In this document: positions 8,139 through 21,311 of the stretch, piece after piece
Position numbering within the stretch: position 1 is the first letter of the stretch
Layout of the letters: every line of letters begins with the position of its first letter
Source of the DNA: Methyloceanibacter sp. wino2
Lineage (GTDB): Bacteria > Pseudomonadota > Alphaproteobacteria > Rhizobiales > Methyloligellaceae
Reading direction: 5' to 3'
Assembly (NCBI RefSeq): GCF_003071365.1
Contig: NZ_CP028960.1
Span: 2,400,501-2,464,500 of the forward strand
Length of the DNA stretch: 64,000 nt
Translations under genes and position numbers: made by a program
Notes under the pieces: generated by a model
What the model was told of the DNA's origin: nothing
The model's database searches: none
What the model saw: the letters and a program-made list of their open reading frames with translations, nothing else

Positions 8139-9443
8139 ATGACAGCCGCTCCACTCACCGAGGCCGAGACCGACCGGTTCCTGGCGCCGTTGGCCCGTCG
8201 TGGCCGCTATGCGCTGGCCGTCTCCGGCGGGCCGGACAGCATTGCCTTGCTGCATCTCAGCGTGGACTTCGCGCGCCGGCATGCATTGCCAGCGCCCGTG
8301 GCGCTGACCGTGGATCACGACCTGCGCTCGGGCTCCCGGGCCGAGGCGGAGACAGTGGCCGAGATCGCGGACGAATTGGGCGTGCGCCACGCGATCCTGA
8401 CCTGGCGGCATGGACCCGTCGACGCGAGCGTTCAGGAACGCGCCCGGGCGGCCCGCTACGGCCTCATGGCGGCCTATTGTACGGCCCATGACATTCCGGC
8501 GCTCGTGACAGCCCATCATCTGGACGATCAGGCGGAGACGTTCCTGATGCGGCTCAAGCGGGGAAGCGGGCTCGACGGGCTTGCGGCGATCCCGGAGGAG
8601 GGCAACTGGGCGGGCCTCACGCTCCTGAGGCCGCTGTTGGAGGTCCCCAAGGCACGGCTGGTCACGACCGCCGAGGCGGCCGGTCTGCCCTACAGTTCCG
8701 ATCCGAGCAACGAGGACGCCCGCTTCGAGCGCGTACGCTTGCGGGAGGCGATGGTGGTGCTGTCGGAGATCGGCCTCGAACCGGAGGCGATCGCGCTGTC
8801 GGCGCGGCGCCTGCGCCGGGCCCGGCTAGCAATCGAAGCAGCGGTCGATGGGTTTATCGAGGCGCATTGCGAGCGCAGCCCTGCGGGCTATGCGTCGATC
8901 TCTCGTTCCGCGCTGTTGGACGCCCCTGAGGAGGTGGGCCTGCGGGCGCTTGCGCGGCTTATCTCGGCGGTGGGTGGTTCGAGCGAGCCGTTGCGGCTCG
9001 CCAAGCTCGAAGCGCTGCTTGAAGGGCTTCGTGCGGAGCCGGACAAGGCACAGACTTTGGGGCGCTGCCAGATCCTTCCGGGCCGCGCGTCCCTCGCTAT
9101 CTACCGTGAGGTCCGCAAGACCGGCTTGCCGCACGGCGCGCTTCGGCCAGGCGAACGCCTGCTCTGGGACAACCGCTTTCGCCTCGAGCTTGGAGCGGGA
9201 GAAGCGGAGGCCGTAACTGTCGAGGCGCTGGGCGAGGGCGGGATCGAGGCGCTCCTGAAAGGCGAGGACGGGGCTCTCAGCGTGCCCCGTCTGGCGGCGT
9301 GTACGCTCCCGGTTTGCCGGCGCGGCGATGGGCGCTTGTTCCTTCCTGATTTCGCTCAAGGTTGGGCGCTGCTGCCCACGCCATTGTCACGCCATGAAGC
9401 AGGGTTTGACTGCCGGGCGACATTCCTTTGGGGGACGTCTTAG
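8139..9443 (+). CDS. tilS: tRNA(Ile)-lysidine synthetase TilS
   Basis: TilS modifies C34 of the CAU-anticodon isoleucine tRNA to lysidine so that it reads AUA. The N-type ATP pyrophosphatase loop AVSGGPDSIALLHL has SGGPDS at residues 29-34. The family motifs AHHLDDQAETFLMRLKRGSG and LRPLLEVPKARL follow. The frame is open upstream of 8139, but the ATG there (MTAAPLTEAETDRF) is preceded by a G-rich ribosome-binding site and puts the PP-loop at the usual place. Length 434 is normal. It precedes ftsH, as in many alphaproteobacteria. Confidence 0.95.
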   Translation: MTAAPLTEAETDRFLAPLARRGRYALAVSGGPDSIALLHLSVDFARRHALPAPVALTVDHDLRSGSRAEAETVAEIADELGVRHAILTWRHGPVDASVQERARAARYGLMAAYCTAHDIPALVTAHHLDDQAETFLMRLKRGSGLDGLAAIPEEGNWAGLTLLRPLLEVPKARLVTTAEAAGLPYSSDPSNEDARFERVRLREAMVVLSEIGLEPEAIALSARRLRRARLAIEAAVDGFIEAHCERSPAGYASISRSALLDAPEEVGLRALARLISAVGGSSEPLRLAKLEALLEGLRAEPDKAQTLGRCQILPGRASLAIYREVRKTGLPHGALRPGERLLWDNRFRLELGAGEAEAVTVEALGEGGIEALLKGEDGALSVPRLAACTLPVCRRGDGRLFLPDFAQGWALLPTPLSRHEAGFDCRATFLWGTS

Positions 9444-9665
9444 GCTCCGGCTAGCGTGCCGAGGTGCGAGGCGGTTCCAATTGGCTAAATTTCAGGCGTT
9501 TCCGGCTGGAATCGTTCAGAAAGCGTCCATGACTTGCCGTTAGCTTTACTTGGCAAAAGTGCTGCCCGTTCCTATGTTAAACGGGCTTAACTATGCCGTC
9601 CCGTGCGGGGACTGGATCGTCCCTCATCCCCGTGTGCCGCGAGAATCAATCCATCAGGTCAGTGT

Positions 9666-11594
<1,929 letters not shown>

Positions 11595-11629
11595 GCCGGC
11601 TCCAAGCGTTCATAGGCAATCGTTTCAGT

Positions 11630-11655
11630 CATGCCCGGCCCCCAAGCCGGGCATG
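11630..11655. repeat. REP-like GC palindrome between ftsH and folP
   Basis: A perfect 10-bp inverted repeat, CATGCCCGGC and GCCGGGCATG, is separated by six bases and lies 35 bases after the ftsH stop. There is no T run, so it is more like the short extragenic palindromes common in alphaproteobacterial genomes than an intrinsic terminator. A related, less perfect element lies near 7375-7402. Confidence 0.5.
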
Positions 11656-11697
11656 ATGCTTTGTGGCAGCGCCAGTTCGATGTGTTAGGGCTCACCC

Positions 11698-12765
11698 ATG
11701 TCAGACAGAAAAATCTATCTCCGGCCGCTCGGATTCGTTTACGGACCCCAGGCCTATGCCGCCATCGAGGATGGGCTTGCGCTGCCGCTTGCCGGCGGCG
11801 CCATTGCCTTCACGAGCGTCGAGCTGATCGAGGGCGAGCCGAAGAAGTCGAAAGCCTACATGTTTTCGGTCCCGGCGCTGAGCGAGGCCGGGGACCCGGA
11901 CCTGCGCGCGCGGCTCGACCAAGTGATCCAGCCGCGCCCGCCATTCGCGGGGCTGGACCTGTCGCGGCCAACCCTCATGGGCATCGTGAATGTGACGCCG
12001 GACTCGTTCTCCGACGGCGGCCTCTACGACAAGACCGAGGGCGCGGTGGCCCATGCGGCTGAGCTGAAGAAGGACGGGGCGGCGATCGTCGACATTGGCG
12101 GGGAGTCCACGCGTCCAGGGTCCGACACCGTGGCCGTGGACGACGAGCTAGAGCGTGTCCTGCCGGTTCTGGAGGGACTCAAGGGCTCGGGAGCGGTCAT
12201 CTCCATCGACACCCGCAAGGCCGACGTCGCCCGCGCGGCGGCGAAGGCGGGCGCCAAGATCTTCAACGACGTTTCGGCTTTCACTTACGATCCGGACTCG
12301 TTGCAGGCGGCTGCGGAGACGGGCCTCGACGTGGTGTTGATGCATGCGCAAGGCGAGCCGAAGACCATGCAGGACAACCCCACCTACGACGACGTGGTGC
12401 TGGAAGTGTTCGACTACCTCGAGGCCCGCATCGAGGCCTGCGTTGCCGCCGGTATCCCCAAGGCGCGCATCGCCGCCGATCCCGGCCTCGGCTTCGGCAA
12501 GACGCTCGAGCACAATCTTGCGCTCTTCGCCAATGTCAGCCTCTTCCACGGATTGGGCGTACCGCTTCTGATCGGGGCTTCGCGCAAGCAGTTCATTCGC
12601 GGGTTCGGTCAGGCGGCCGAGCCGAAGTCGCGGGAGCCGGGGAGCCACGCCGCCGCCATCGCTACGGCGTCGCAAGGGGCTCAACTCTTCCGGGTGCACG
12701 ACGTAGCGGGAACCAGCCAGGCCCTTGGCGTCTGGCGCGCCGCAATGTTTGGCGCGGAAAACTAA
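11698..12765 (+). CDS. folP: Dihydropteroate synthase
   Basis: FolP condenses p-aminobenzoate with hydroxymethyl-dihydropterin diphosphate in folate synthesis. The 355-residue protein shows the DHPS signatures LMGIVNVTPDSFSDGG at about residues 93-108, DIGGESTRPGSDTV, SIDTRKADVARAA and LLIGASRKQFIRGF. An N-terminal extension of about 90 residues precedes the TIM barrel, as in other alphaproteobacterial FolP proteins. The gene sits between ftsH and glmM, the same order as in E. coli. The ATG at 11698 has only a weak ribosome-binding site (AGGG). Confidence 0.96.
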   Translation: MSDRKIYLRPLGFVYGPQAYAAIEDGLALPLAGGAIAFTSVELIEGEPKKSKAYMFSVPALSEAGDPDLRARLDQVIQPRPPFAGLDLSRPTLMGIVNVTPDSFSDGGLYDKTEGAVAHAAELKKDGAAIVDIGGESTRPGSDTVAVDDELERVLPVLEGLKGSGAVISIDTRKADVARAAAKAGAKIFNDVSAFTYDPDSLQAAAETGLDVVLMHAQGEPKTMQDNPTYDDVVLEVFDYLEARIEACVAAGIPKARIAADPGLGFGKTLEHNLALFANVSLFHGLGVPLLIGASRKQFIRGFGQAAEPKSREPGSHAAAIATASQGAQLFRVHDVAGTSQALGVWRAAMFGAEN

Positions 12766-12793
12766 GAGAAAACGGCCATTTTGGGCGCTTCGG

Positions 12794-12818
12794 AATGTAA
12801 CTTTTGCTTACATTTTTT
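12794..12818 (+). terminator. Probable intrinsic terminator after folP
   Basis: A 7-bp perfect stem, AATGTAA and TTACATT, with a seven-base loop is followed directly by a run of T. The stem is AT-rich, so it could also be a protein-binding palindrome, but the position 28 bases after folP and the T run favour a terminator. Confidence 0.45.
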
Positions 12819-12973
12819 GAACCCATTTTGGCCATCGGCAGGCGCATAATCCGCCCTCTCGCTTGAGGGCACCGCCGAGATATGTCTCGCGTAGGGCGAG
12901 TGGTAAAGTTCCAAAGAATGAGCTGGGCGGCGGGGAGCGCATGCCAGGCGGCAACGATGGGGGAATAACCGGG

Positions 12974-14323
12974 ATGGCCAGAAATTACTTTGGCACGGAT
13001 GGTATCCGTGGCAGCGCCAACTCGCATCCGATGACCTCGGAAGTGGCGCTCAAGGTCGGCATGGCCGCCGGCAAGCTTTTCACCAATGGCTCCTATCGCC
13101 ATCGCGTCGTGATCGGCAAGGACACAAGGCTTTCGGGCTACATGATCGAGTCCGCGCTGGTGTCCGGCTTCACCGCGGCCGGAATGGACGTGTTCCAGCT
13201 CGGGCCGATGCCGACGCCTGCCGTTGCGATGCTGACGCGCTCGCTGCGCGCCGATCTCGGCGTGATGATCTCGGCCTCTCACAATCCTTATCTCGACAAC
13301 GGCATCAAGCTGTTCGGCCCGGAAGGCTACAAGCTCTCCGATGAGCAAGAGGGCGAGATCGAGGCGTTGATCGAGGGCGATTCAGCGGGCCTGCTCGCAT
13401 CGGCCGAACGCATCGGCCGTGCGACCCGTATCGAGAGCGCCCGCGAGCGCTATATCGAATTTGCGAAGCGCACCTTGCCGCGCAATCTGCGCTTCGACGG
13501 AATCCGGGCGGTCATCGACTGCGCGAACGGCGCTGCCTACAAGGTCGCCCCCGAGGCTCTTTGGGAGCTTGGAACGGAGGTCATCAAGATCGGCGTCGAG
13601 CCCAATGGTCTCAACATCAACAAGGATTGCGGGTCGACATCGCCGCAAAACCTGATCCGCAAGGTTCAGGAGGTCCGCGCCGATATCGGCATTGCGCTCG
13701 ACGGCGATGCGGACCGGGTCGTGATCGTCGACGAGAAGGGCCGCATCATCGATGGCGACCAGCTCATGGCGGTCATCGGCGAATTCTGGCTCCGGCGCGG
13801 ACGGCTGGCGGGGGGCGGCATCGTCGCCACCGTCATGTCCAATCTCGGTCTCGAGCGCTACATGGAAGACCTCGGGCTCGGCATGGCCCGCACGCCCGTG
13901 GGCGACCGCTACGTGACCGAACATATGCGCCAGCACGGCTACAATGTGGGCGGCGAACAGTCCGGACACATCGTATTGTCCGACTTCTCGACGACGGGCG
14001 ATGGCCTCGTCACGGCGCTGCAGATCCTGGCCGTGGTGGTCCAGAGCGGCCGTCCGGTGAGCGAGGTCTGCAAGCGCTTCGAACCACTTCCTCAGGTCCT
14101 CGAGAACGTGCGCTACAAGGACAGTCAGCCGCTCGACAATGTCGGCGTGCAGCGCGCGATCAATGACGGAAAGTCGAGGCTCGGCAACGCCGGCCGTCTC
14201 GTCATCCGCCCGTCGGGCACGGAGCCCGTGATTCGCGTAATGGCCGAAGGCGACGACGAAGGCCTGGTCAAAACGGTGGTCTCCGACATCGTCCATGCCC
14301 TCTCGGACGCCGCCGCCGCTTAA
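12974..14323 (+). CDS. glmM: Phosphoglucosamine mutase GlmM
   Basis: GlmM converts glucosamine-6-phosphate to glucosamine-1-phosphate for peptidoglycan and lipopolysaccharide. The protein starts [13 protein letters not shown] and has the active-site serine Ser102 in [13 protein letters not shown]. The metal loop [11 protein letters not shown], the sugar-binding GEQSGHI and the phosphate-binding [15 protein letters not shown] are all present. The frame is open upstream, but the ATG at 12974 gives 449 residues and puts the catalytic serine at the same number as in E. coli. Confidence 0.97.
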   Translation: MARNYFGTDGIRGSANSHPMTSEVALKVGMAAGKLFTNGSYRHRVVIGKDTRLSGYMIESALVSGFTAAGMDVFQLGPMPTPAVAMLTRSLRADLGVMISASHNPYLDNGIKLFGPEGYKLSDEQEGEIEALIEGDSAGLLASAERIGRATRIESARERYIEFAKRTLPRNLRFDGIRAVIDCANGAAYKVAPEALWELGTEVIKIGVEPNGLNINKDCGSTSPQNLIRKVQEVRADIGIALDGDADRVVIVDEKGRIIDGDQLMAVIGEFWLRRGRLAGGGIVATVMSNLGLERYMEDLGLGMARTPVGDRYVTEHMRQHGYNVGGEQSGHIVLSDFSTTGDGLVTALQILAVVVQSGRPVSEVCKRFEPLPQVLENVRYKDSQPLDNVGVQRAINDGKSRLGNAGRLVIRPSGTEPVIRVMAEGDDEGLVKTVVSDIVHALSDAAAA

Positions 14324-14527
14324 GGGCACTCCGCGTCCTGAAATACCCTCTAAAACAAGCGTTTTTCGCCGCGCGCCCGCGCGGGTGCGCTCAGGTTGTG
14401 TCAGTCTGAGCCGCCCATTAGGGGTCCATTAACCAAACCCCTCGATAGTCCCCAAACGAGACAGCCAACGCGAATCGGCCCGGCTGGCCGAGCTTCGCCA
14501 GGGCTGCAGTCGAAAAGGGGTAATCAG

Positions 14528-15382
14528 ATGGGACAGACACGTTCTCTACTTCTCGCCAGTGTATTGGCCTTGGCGCCAATCACGGCCACGCATGCCGCCG
14601 ATCTCGGCCTTCCGCCGCCGCCGCCCGTGATCGAGGCGCCGTGCGTTGGTTGCACGGGACCGATCTATTTGAGGGGCTTCATCGGCGCCGCCAATCCCGT
14701 CGTGGATGGCATCAGCTCCGAGCTGTTCCAGTACAACGACTTCACTGTCGTGCACGAAGACATCAAGAGTTCGCCGCTGTTCGGCCTCGGCGTCGGCTAC
14801 CAGTTCAACAACTGGCTGCGCTTCGACATGACGGCTGAATATCGCGGCAAGTCGCTCTTCATCGCCCAGGACAAATATCCGGGCGGCAACGGCAGCTTCA
14901 GCCGGGCCAGCAATGACGCCGACGGGACGTTCCTGCCCGGCACCAACGAATACACGGCCGACATCGAGAGCTGGGTTGGTCTGTGGAACGCCTATGCGGA
15001 TCTCGGCACATATTGGTGCTTCACGCCCTATGTCGGTGCCGGTATCGGCATCGCCTCGGTGTCCGTGCTTGGCCTCAAGGACGTCAACGTCCCGAACGGC
15101 GGTGTTGCCTACGGCGCCGACAACACGGAGACGAACTTCGCTTGGGCCGTCTATGGCGGTATCGCCTACGACGTGAACGAGTCCGTGACGCTCGACCTGT
15201 CCTACCGCTACACCGACCTCGGCGAAGCGAAGAGCGGGACCGTGACGGCCTTCGACGGCACCAGCTCCTACGCTGGCGTGGATCTCGGCAGTGTGACCTC
15301 GCATGACCTCATGCTCGGCATGCGCTGGAAACTGGGCCACGCACCGGTCGTTCCCGCCCCGATGCCGGTCGCGTTCAAATAG
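14528..15382 (+). CDS. Omp25/31-like outer membrane beta-barrel protein
   Basis: This 284-residue outer membrane protein has a signal peptide ending THAADLG followed by a Pro-rich segment (PPPPPV), as is usual in Rhizobiales Omp25/Omp31/RopB proteins. The body is made of alternating amphipathic strands with the motifs PLFGLGVGYQFNNWLRFDMTAEY, FTPYVGAGIGIASVSV and TLDLSYRYTDLGEA. The ATG has a good ribosome-binding site (AAGGGG). It is a single-gene unit ended by the strong terminator at 15411. Two Cys in 'PCVGC' near the mature N-terminus are unusual for the family. It probably supports the outer membrane and may be a major surface protein. Confidence 0.85.
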   Translation: MGQTRSLLLASVLALAPITATHAADLGLPPPPPVIEAPCVGCTGPIYLRGFIGAANPVVDGISSELFQYNDFTVVHEDIKSSPLFGLGVGYQFNNWLRFDMTAEYRGKSLFIAQDKYPGGNGSFSRASNDADGTFLPGTNEYTADIESWVGLWNAYADLGTYWCFTPYVGAGIGIASVSVLGLKDVNVPNGGVAYGADNTETNFAWAVYGGIAYDVNESVTLDLSYRYTDLGEAKSGTVTAFDGTSSYAGVDLGSVTSHDLMLGMRWKLGHAPVVPAPMPVAFK

Positions 15383-15410
15383 CCCATCGTCCAGCCGACT
15401 GACAGCCTGA

Positions 15411-15445
15411 CCGCCCGTCGTCCGCGACGGGCGGTTTTCTTTTGG
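15411..15445 (+). terminator. Strong Rho-independent terminator
   Basis: A perfect 10-bp stem, CCGCCCGTCG and CGACGGGCGG, with loop TCCG is followed by TTTTCTTTT. It lies 28 bases downstream of the outer membrane protein stop. Confidence 0.95.
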
Positions 15446-15578
15446 CCGTCTATTCCGGCGGAGTGCCCCACCAAAAGGTCGGCTTGACGGGCGGAATGGC
15501 TGCGCGATAAGTGCTCCGCTTGCCTCCAAGCGGCGCGAAACAACGCCCGCTCGGTGATGACCCTGTTGGAGCCTTCCC

Positions 15579-16754
15579 GTGACATCGTCGAACAAACCTA
15601 ACCATCGTCCCGAGAACCCGCGTTTCTCATCCGGCCCGTGCACCAAGTACAAGGGCTGGTCGCTCGAGGTGCTCAGCGGCGCGCTGCTGGGGCGCAACCA
15701 TCGGCAGACGGACACGTTGGGGCGGATCGCGGAGGCGCTGGACCGCACGCGCGCGCTGCTCAAACTTCCGGACGACTATCGCGTTGCGCTGGTGCCGGCC
15801 TCCGACACGGGCGCGGTCGAGATGGCGCTGTGGAACCTGCTCGGCCCGCGCGGCGTCGATGTGCTGGCGTGGGAAGCCTTCAGCGCGGACTGGGTCACGG
15901 ACATCGTCGACGAACTCAAGCTGAGCGACGTTCGCGTGCTCACGGCGCCTTACGGAGAGCTTCCCGATCTTGGCCAAGTGGATTTCGCGCGCGACGTCGT
16001 CTTCGCCTGGAACGGGACCACGTCGGGTGTGCGGGTGCCGAACGCGGACTGGATCTCAGGCACACGCGAAGGCCTGACGATTTGCGACGCCACGTCGGCC
16101 GTGTTCGCACAGGATATCGACTGGCGCAAACTCGACGTCACCACCTACTCCTGGCAGAAGGTGCTCGGCGGTGAAGCGCAGCACGGCATGTTGATTCTGT
16201 CGCCGCGCGCGGTCGAGCGGCTGGAAAGCTACACGCCGCCGTGGCCGATGCCGAAGCTCTTCCGTCTCGCCGACGACGGCAAGCTGATGGAGTCCGTCTT
16301 CGAGGGCTCGACGATCAACACCCCGTCTATGTTGTGCATCGAGGATTACCTGGCGGCTCTTGCGTTCGCTGAGCGCGTCGGCGGTCTTGAAGGCACGATC
16401 GCGCGCGCCGACGCCAATGCCGAGACCATCTCGAACTGGGTTGCCGAGACCCCCTGGGTGGATTTTCTCGCTATCGATCCCGCGACGCGCTCGAACACGT
16501 CGATCTGCCTGAAAGTGGTCGATCCGGACGTGACGGCGCTCTCGGCGGACGAGCAGGCCGCCTTCGCCAAACGCATTGCCAAGCGGCTCGAAAAAGAAGG
16601 CGTCGCCTTCGATATCGCCTCTTACCGCTCCGCGCCGCCGGGCTTACGGATCTGGACCGGGTCCACGGTGGAGCGGTCGGATGTGGAAGCCTTGCTGCCC
16701 TGGCTCGACTGGGCCTTCGGGTGCGAGAAGGAGGCGCTTGGCGGGGGCGCCTAA
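15579..16754 (+). CDS. serC: Phosphoserine aminotransferase
   Basis: SerC makes 3-phosphoserine from 3-phosphohydroxypyruvate and glutamate. The protein (391 residues) is of the alphaproteobacterial/archaeal-type SerC, starting [15 protein letters not shown], with the PLP lysine Lys194 in [13 protein letters not shown] and a C-terminal [20 protein letters not shown]. The GTG start at 15579 has GGAG about 8 bases upstream. serA, which commonly follows serC in related genomes, is not here; purA follows after a terminator. Confidence 0.95.
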   Translation: MTSSNKPNHRPENPRFSSGPCTKYKGWSLEVLSGALLGRNHRQTDTLGRIAEALDRTRALLKLPDDYRVALVPASDTGAVEMALWNLLGPRGVDVLAWEAFSADWVTDIVDELKLSDVRVLTAPYGELPDLGQVDFARDVVFAWNGTTSGVRVPNADWISGTREGLTICDATSAVFAQDIDWRKLDVTTYSWQKVLGGEAQHGMLILSPRAVERLESYTPPWPMPKLFRLADDGKLMESVFEGSTINTPSMLCIEDYLAALAFAERVGGLEGTIARADANAETISNWVAETPWVDFLAIDPATRSNTSICLKVVDPDVTALSADEQAAFAKRIAKRLEKEGVAFDIASYRSAPPGLRIWTGSTVERSDVEALLPWLDWAFGCEKEALGGGA

Positions 16755-16803
16755 GGTTTGTTGCAAGGCTCGCATCGGCCCGCGAGCCGGGCTATAACGG
16801 CAT

Positions 16804-16833
16804 ACGGCCCTGCGCTCTCGCGGGGCCGTTTCT
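16804..16833 (+). terminator. Probable terminator after serC
   Basis: The stem ACGGCCCTGCG pairs with CGCGGGGCCGT (one G-T pair) around loop CTCT and is followed by TTTCTGT. It lies between serC and purA, so the two genes are likely transcribed separately or with attenuation. Confidence 0.6.
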
Positions 16834-16864
16834 GTGTTCTATCCAGGATTTAGGGGATTTCATC

Positions 16865-18163
<1,299 letters not shown>

Positions 18164-18255
18164 GGAGAGAGACCCTGCCGGGCCACGCAACTGCTCCGTG
18201 TTGCGTCCTAAGGAGTTAGCGCGGTACCCAATAGAGGTTCTTTATCGCAATTGCC

Positions 18256-20436
18256 GTGACGGCGGTGACAGTGCAAGGTCCTCAAATCGTGCGCATAAGC
18301 TTTCGGGCCACACTTCTCACACTGATGCTGGCCGTGCTGCTGACGGCGGTGGCGCTGCTCGGGACGGCGGCGTATCTCTATGCGCGTTTCGCCGTCCAGG
18401 ATCTCGGCGCGCAGGTCCTCACGCAGGCCTCCGAGCGGGTCGAGCAGCATGTGCAGCACGCGCTGGACGTGGCCGAGGACGAGGCGGACACCGTCGCCAG
18501 GCTCATCACCGAGGGCTGGATCGATCCGGATGACGAGAAGCGGCTCAGCACCTACTTCGCGGCATCGCTGGAGGCCCGTCCGAGCCTGTCCTACATGTCC
18601 TTCGGCATGCCGAGCGGCAAGTACTTCCACGCCTTCAGAGACCGGGACGGCGTTCTGACCGTGCTGTGGCTGACGCCGGAGGATGACGGCAGCCGCTATC
18701 TCCGGGAATTCACCGTGCTGCCCGGAGAGGACTGGCAGGTGCTTCGGGACATTCCGAATTCCAAGCGGACGCCTCCGTATGAGCGGCCCTACTACCTTTC
18801 GGCAAAGAACGCGGAGACGCCGATCTGGACCGAGTCCTACGTCTTTCTCGGCTCCGGCGAATCCCTCGACGTTCCGGGCGTGAGCCGGGCGGTGCCGGCC
18901 GTGGGGCCCGATGGGGAGTTTGTCGGCGTCCTGACGGCGGATTTCGACCTCTACGCGCTGAGCCGGTTCCTGCGCGACGTGAAGCTGGGCTCCGCCGGCA
19001 TCTCGTTCCTGTTGGAGGTGACGGACGATGGCGCCAGGCGCGTCATCGCCCATCCCGCGGCGGCTGACCCGGACGCTGCGAAGCGGATCGATTTGACCCA
19101 ACCCGCGCCGGACGATGGCGGTCGTGTCACGATCCGGGCCGAGGACATCGCGGATCCGCGCGTCGCCAACTTCCTCGAGCCGCTCGGCACCGATCTGAGC
19201 GGGGTTCCCGCGTCCTTGCAGGAGATCACGTTCGAAGCGGACGGCCGCACCTATCTCGGCAGCTACAGACACCTCGGCCGGGAGGGCGGACCCAACTGGA
19301 TCATCGGCATGGCGTTGCCCGAAGACGAGATCTTCGGCGACGTTCAACGCATGGCCCAGCTCATGGTCTATCTCGGCCTCGGCGGCGTGCTGGTCGCCGC
19401 GGCATTGTCGGTCCTGCTGTCGAAGCGTATCGCCGGCTATCTCCGCGCCATCGCGGATGAAACCCGCAGGATCGGGCAGTTCCGCCTTGATCCGAAGCCG
19501 CCCGTGCAGAGCCGCATCCGCGAAATCAGCACGCTTGCGACGGCGGTCGAGGAAATGAAAACCGGCCTTCGCTCGTTCCAAAAATACGTGCCGGCGGATT
19601 TAGTCCGTCTACTGTTGGAATCCGGTGAAGAGGCGAAGCTCGGCGGTGCGCGCACCGAGATTACCGTCTACTTCTCCGACCTCGAGGGATTCACCTCGAT
19701 ATCCGAGACGCTCCCGCCCGATACGCTGGTCGATCTCCTTGCGCGCTATCTCGACGAGATGACGGGCGAGATCCTCGATCATGGCGGAACGGTCGACAAG
19801 TTCATCGGCGACGGCATCATGGCCCTTTGGGGCGCGCCGCGTTCTCACGGCCAGGATGCGCTCGGCGCCTGCCGCGCGGCGCTCGCGAATCGTGGGCGGC
19901 TTGCGAAGCTCCGCGACATCTGGGCGAAAGAGGGTCTGCCCTTGCTTCGTACCCGCACGGGCATCCACACCGGGTCCGCGATGGTCGGCAATTTCGGCAG
20001 TCCGAACCGGCTCGACTACACGGCCATCGGCGACACGGTCAATGTCGCGAGCCGGCTCGAAGGCCTGAACCACATCTACGGGACGGACATTCTCATCAGC
20101 GACGTGACCCGGCGTGCCGTGGACGACGTCATCGTCACCCGGCCGATCGACAAGGTCGCGGTCAAGGGGCGTCAGGAAGGCCTTGTGATCTATGCGCTGA
20201 TCGGCGAGCGCGATGCCTTGTCCAAAGACGAGATCGCCCTGGCGCAAGCCTGCACCGAGGCGATGGACCTGTATTTCAGCCAGGAGTGGGAAGCCGCGGC
20301 GGCCGCGTTTGCGGCCATCCTGAAGCAGAAGCCGGACGACGAGCCGGCCAAGATCATGCGCGACCGCTGCGAGGCCTTCGCCCAATCGCCGCCGCCGGCG
20401 GACTGGGACGGCCTTTCGCAAACGGAGAAGCGGTAG
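18256..20436 (+). CDS. Membrane adenylate cyclase with dCache-like sensor and HAMP
   Basis: This 726-residue protein has an N-terminal helix at about residues 18-40, a periplasmic region of about 320 residues resembling dCache sensors (with VLTADFDLYALSRFL), a second helix at about 370-390 and a HAMP segment. A class III nucleotide cyclase domain follows at about 465-640. The catalytic residues are all visible: metal ligands Asp475 (YFSDLEGFTS) and Asp519 (FIGDGIMALWG), adenine-selecting Lys515 and Asp587, and transition-state Asn596 and Arg600. It is therefore predicted to make cAMP from an extracytoplasmic signal. A C-terminal tail of about 60 residues is helical. The GTG at 18256 is one of several possible starts. 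Confidence 0.9.
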   Translation: MTAVTVQGPQIVRISFRATLLTLMLAVLLTAVALLGTAAYLYARFAVQDLGAQVLTQASERVEQHVQHALDVAEDEADTVARLITEGWIDPDDEKRLSTYFAASLEARPSLSYMSFGMPSGKYFHAFRDRDGVLTVLWLTPEDDGSRYLREFTVLPGEDWQVLRDIPNSKRTPPYERPYYLSAKNAETPIWTESYVFLGSGESLDVPGVSRAVPAVGPDGEFVGVLTADFDLYALSRFLRDVKLGSAGISFLLEVTDDGARRVIAHPAAADPDAAKRIDLTQPAPDDGGRVTIRAEDIADPRVANFLEPLGTDLSGVPASLQEITFEADGRTYLGSYRHLGREGGPNWIIGMALPEDEIFGDVQRMAQLMVYLGLGGVLVAAALSVLLSKRIAGYLRAIADETRRIGQFRLDPKPPVQSRIREISTLATAVEEMKTGLRSFQKYVPADLVRLLLESGEEAKLGGARTEITVYFSDLEGFTSISETLPPDTLVDLLARYLDEMTGEILDHGGTVDKFIGDGIMALWGAPRSHGQDALGACRAALANRGRLAKLRDIWAKEGLPLLRTRTGIHTGSAMVGNFGSPNRLDYTAIGDTVNVASRLEGLNHIYGTDILISDVTRRAVDDVIVTRPIDKVAVKGRQEGLVIYALIGERDALSKDEIALAQACTEAMDLYFSQEWEAAAAAFAAILKQKPDDEPAKIMRDRCEAFAQSPPPADWDGLSQTEKR

Positions 20437-20534
20437 GGCAGGGCCGCGTACTGCGGCCTAAACCCGCCTTGCGCGCCGTGCGGCCGGGCATTATCGATCC
20501 CGGGGCGCGCCACACTTAGCCAAACGGGGAGCAT

Positions 20535-21308
20535 ATGGCCGAAAAGACCTATCCTTGGAAAACCGCCTGGATCACGGGCGCATCAGGCGCGATTTGCGGT
20601 GAGATCGCGCGGCGCCTGGCCGATGCGGGGGTGAAAGTCGCAGCCACCGCGCGGCCGAGCGAAAAGCTTGATGCACTGGCGGCGTCCAGCCCCAACATCA
20701 CGGCCTTTCCGGCGGACGTTCTGGACGTCGAGGCGCTCAAGGCCTGTGCGGCCAAGGTCGAGGCCGAACTCGGGCCGATCGATCTGGCGCTGCTGGGGGC
20801 CGGCATGTATGTGCCGTTCGACATCCGCAATATCGACGTGGAAGGCTTTCGTCAGACCATGGCGCTCAATGTGGACGGCGTGCTGAACGGCGTCGCTGCC
20901 GTGCTGCCGGCCATGCTGGAGCGGCGCGGGGGCCATCTCGCCATCATGGGCTCGCTGTTCGGCTATGCCGGCTGGCCGGGCAATGGCGGCTACGGGGCCA
21001 GCAAGGCCGCGGTCATCAATCTCGCGGAGAGCCTGAAGCTGGAGCTGCGGGGCACGGGCGTCGACCTCACGCTCGTCAATCCGGGCTTCGTCGATACGCC
21101 GCTCAATGCCTCCTACGACCCGAAGAAGAAGCTCTTTGTGATATCGAAGGAACGCTGCGCGCGGAAGATTCTGGAGAAGCTGCCGACGCGGCCTTACGAG
21201 ATCGCCTTTCCGCCCCAGGTGGAACTGTTCCTCAAGACGGTGCGCAATCTGCCGCGCGTGGCGTCGTTCCCCGTCGTGCGGTGGTTCATCAAGGCGACAG
21301 GGGCTTAA
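20535..21308 (+). CDS. Short-chain dehydrogenase/reductase
   Basis: This classical SDR has 257 residues. The nucleotide-binding motif is TGASGAICGEIA, where Cys replaces the third glycine-region residue. The catalytic tetrad is Asn112, Ser140 (MGSLFGYAG), Tyr153 and Lys157 (YGASK). The NPGFVDTPLN motif follows, and the C-terminus is hydrophobic and may lie at the membrane. The ATG has a GGGGAG ribosome-binding site. It faces the aldo/keto reductase gene tail to tail with only 3 bases between the stops. Substrate unknown. Confidence 0.88.
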   Translation: MAEKTYPWKTAWITGASGAICGEIARRLADAGVKVAATARPSEKLDALAASSPNITAFPADVLDVEALKACAAKVEAELGPIDLALLGAGMYVPFDIRNIDVEGFRQTMALNVDGVLNGVAAVLPAMLERRGGHLAIMGSLFGYAGWPGNGGYGASKAAVINLAESLKLELRGTGVDLTLVNPGFVDTPLNASYDPKKKLFVISKERCARKILEKLPTRPYEIAFPPQVELFLKTVRNLPRVASFPVVRWFIKATGA

Positions 21309-21311
21309 GGC

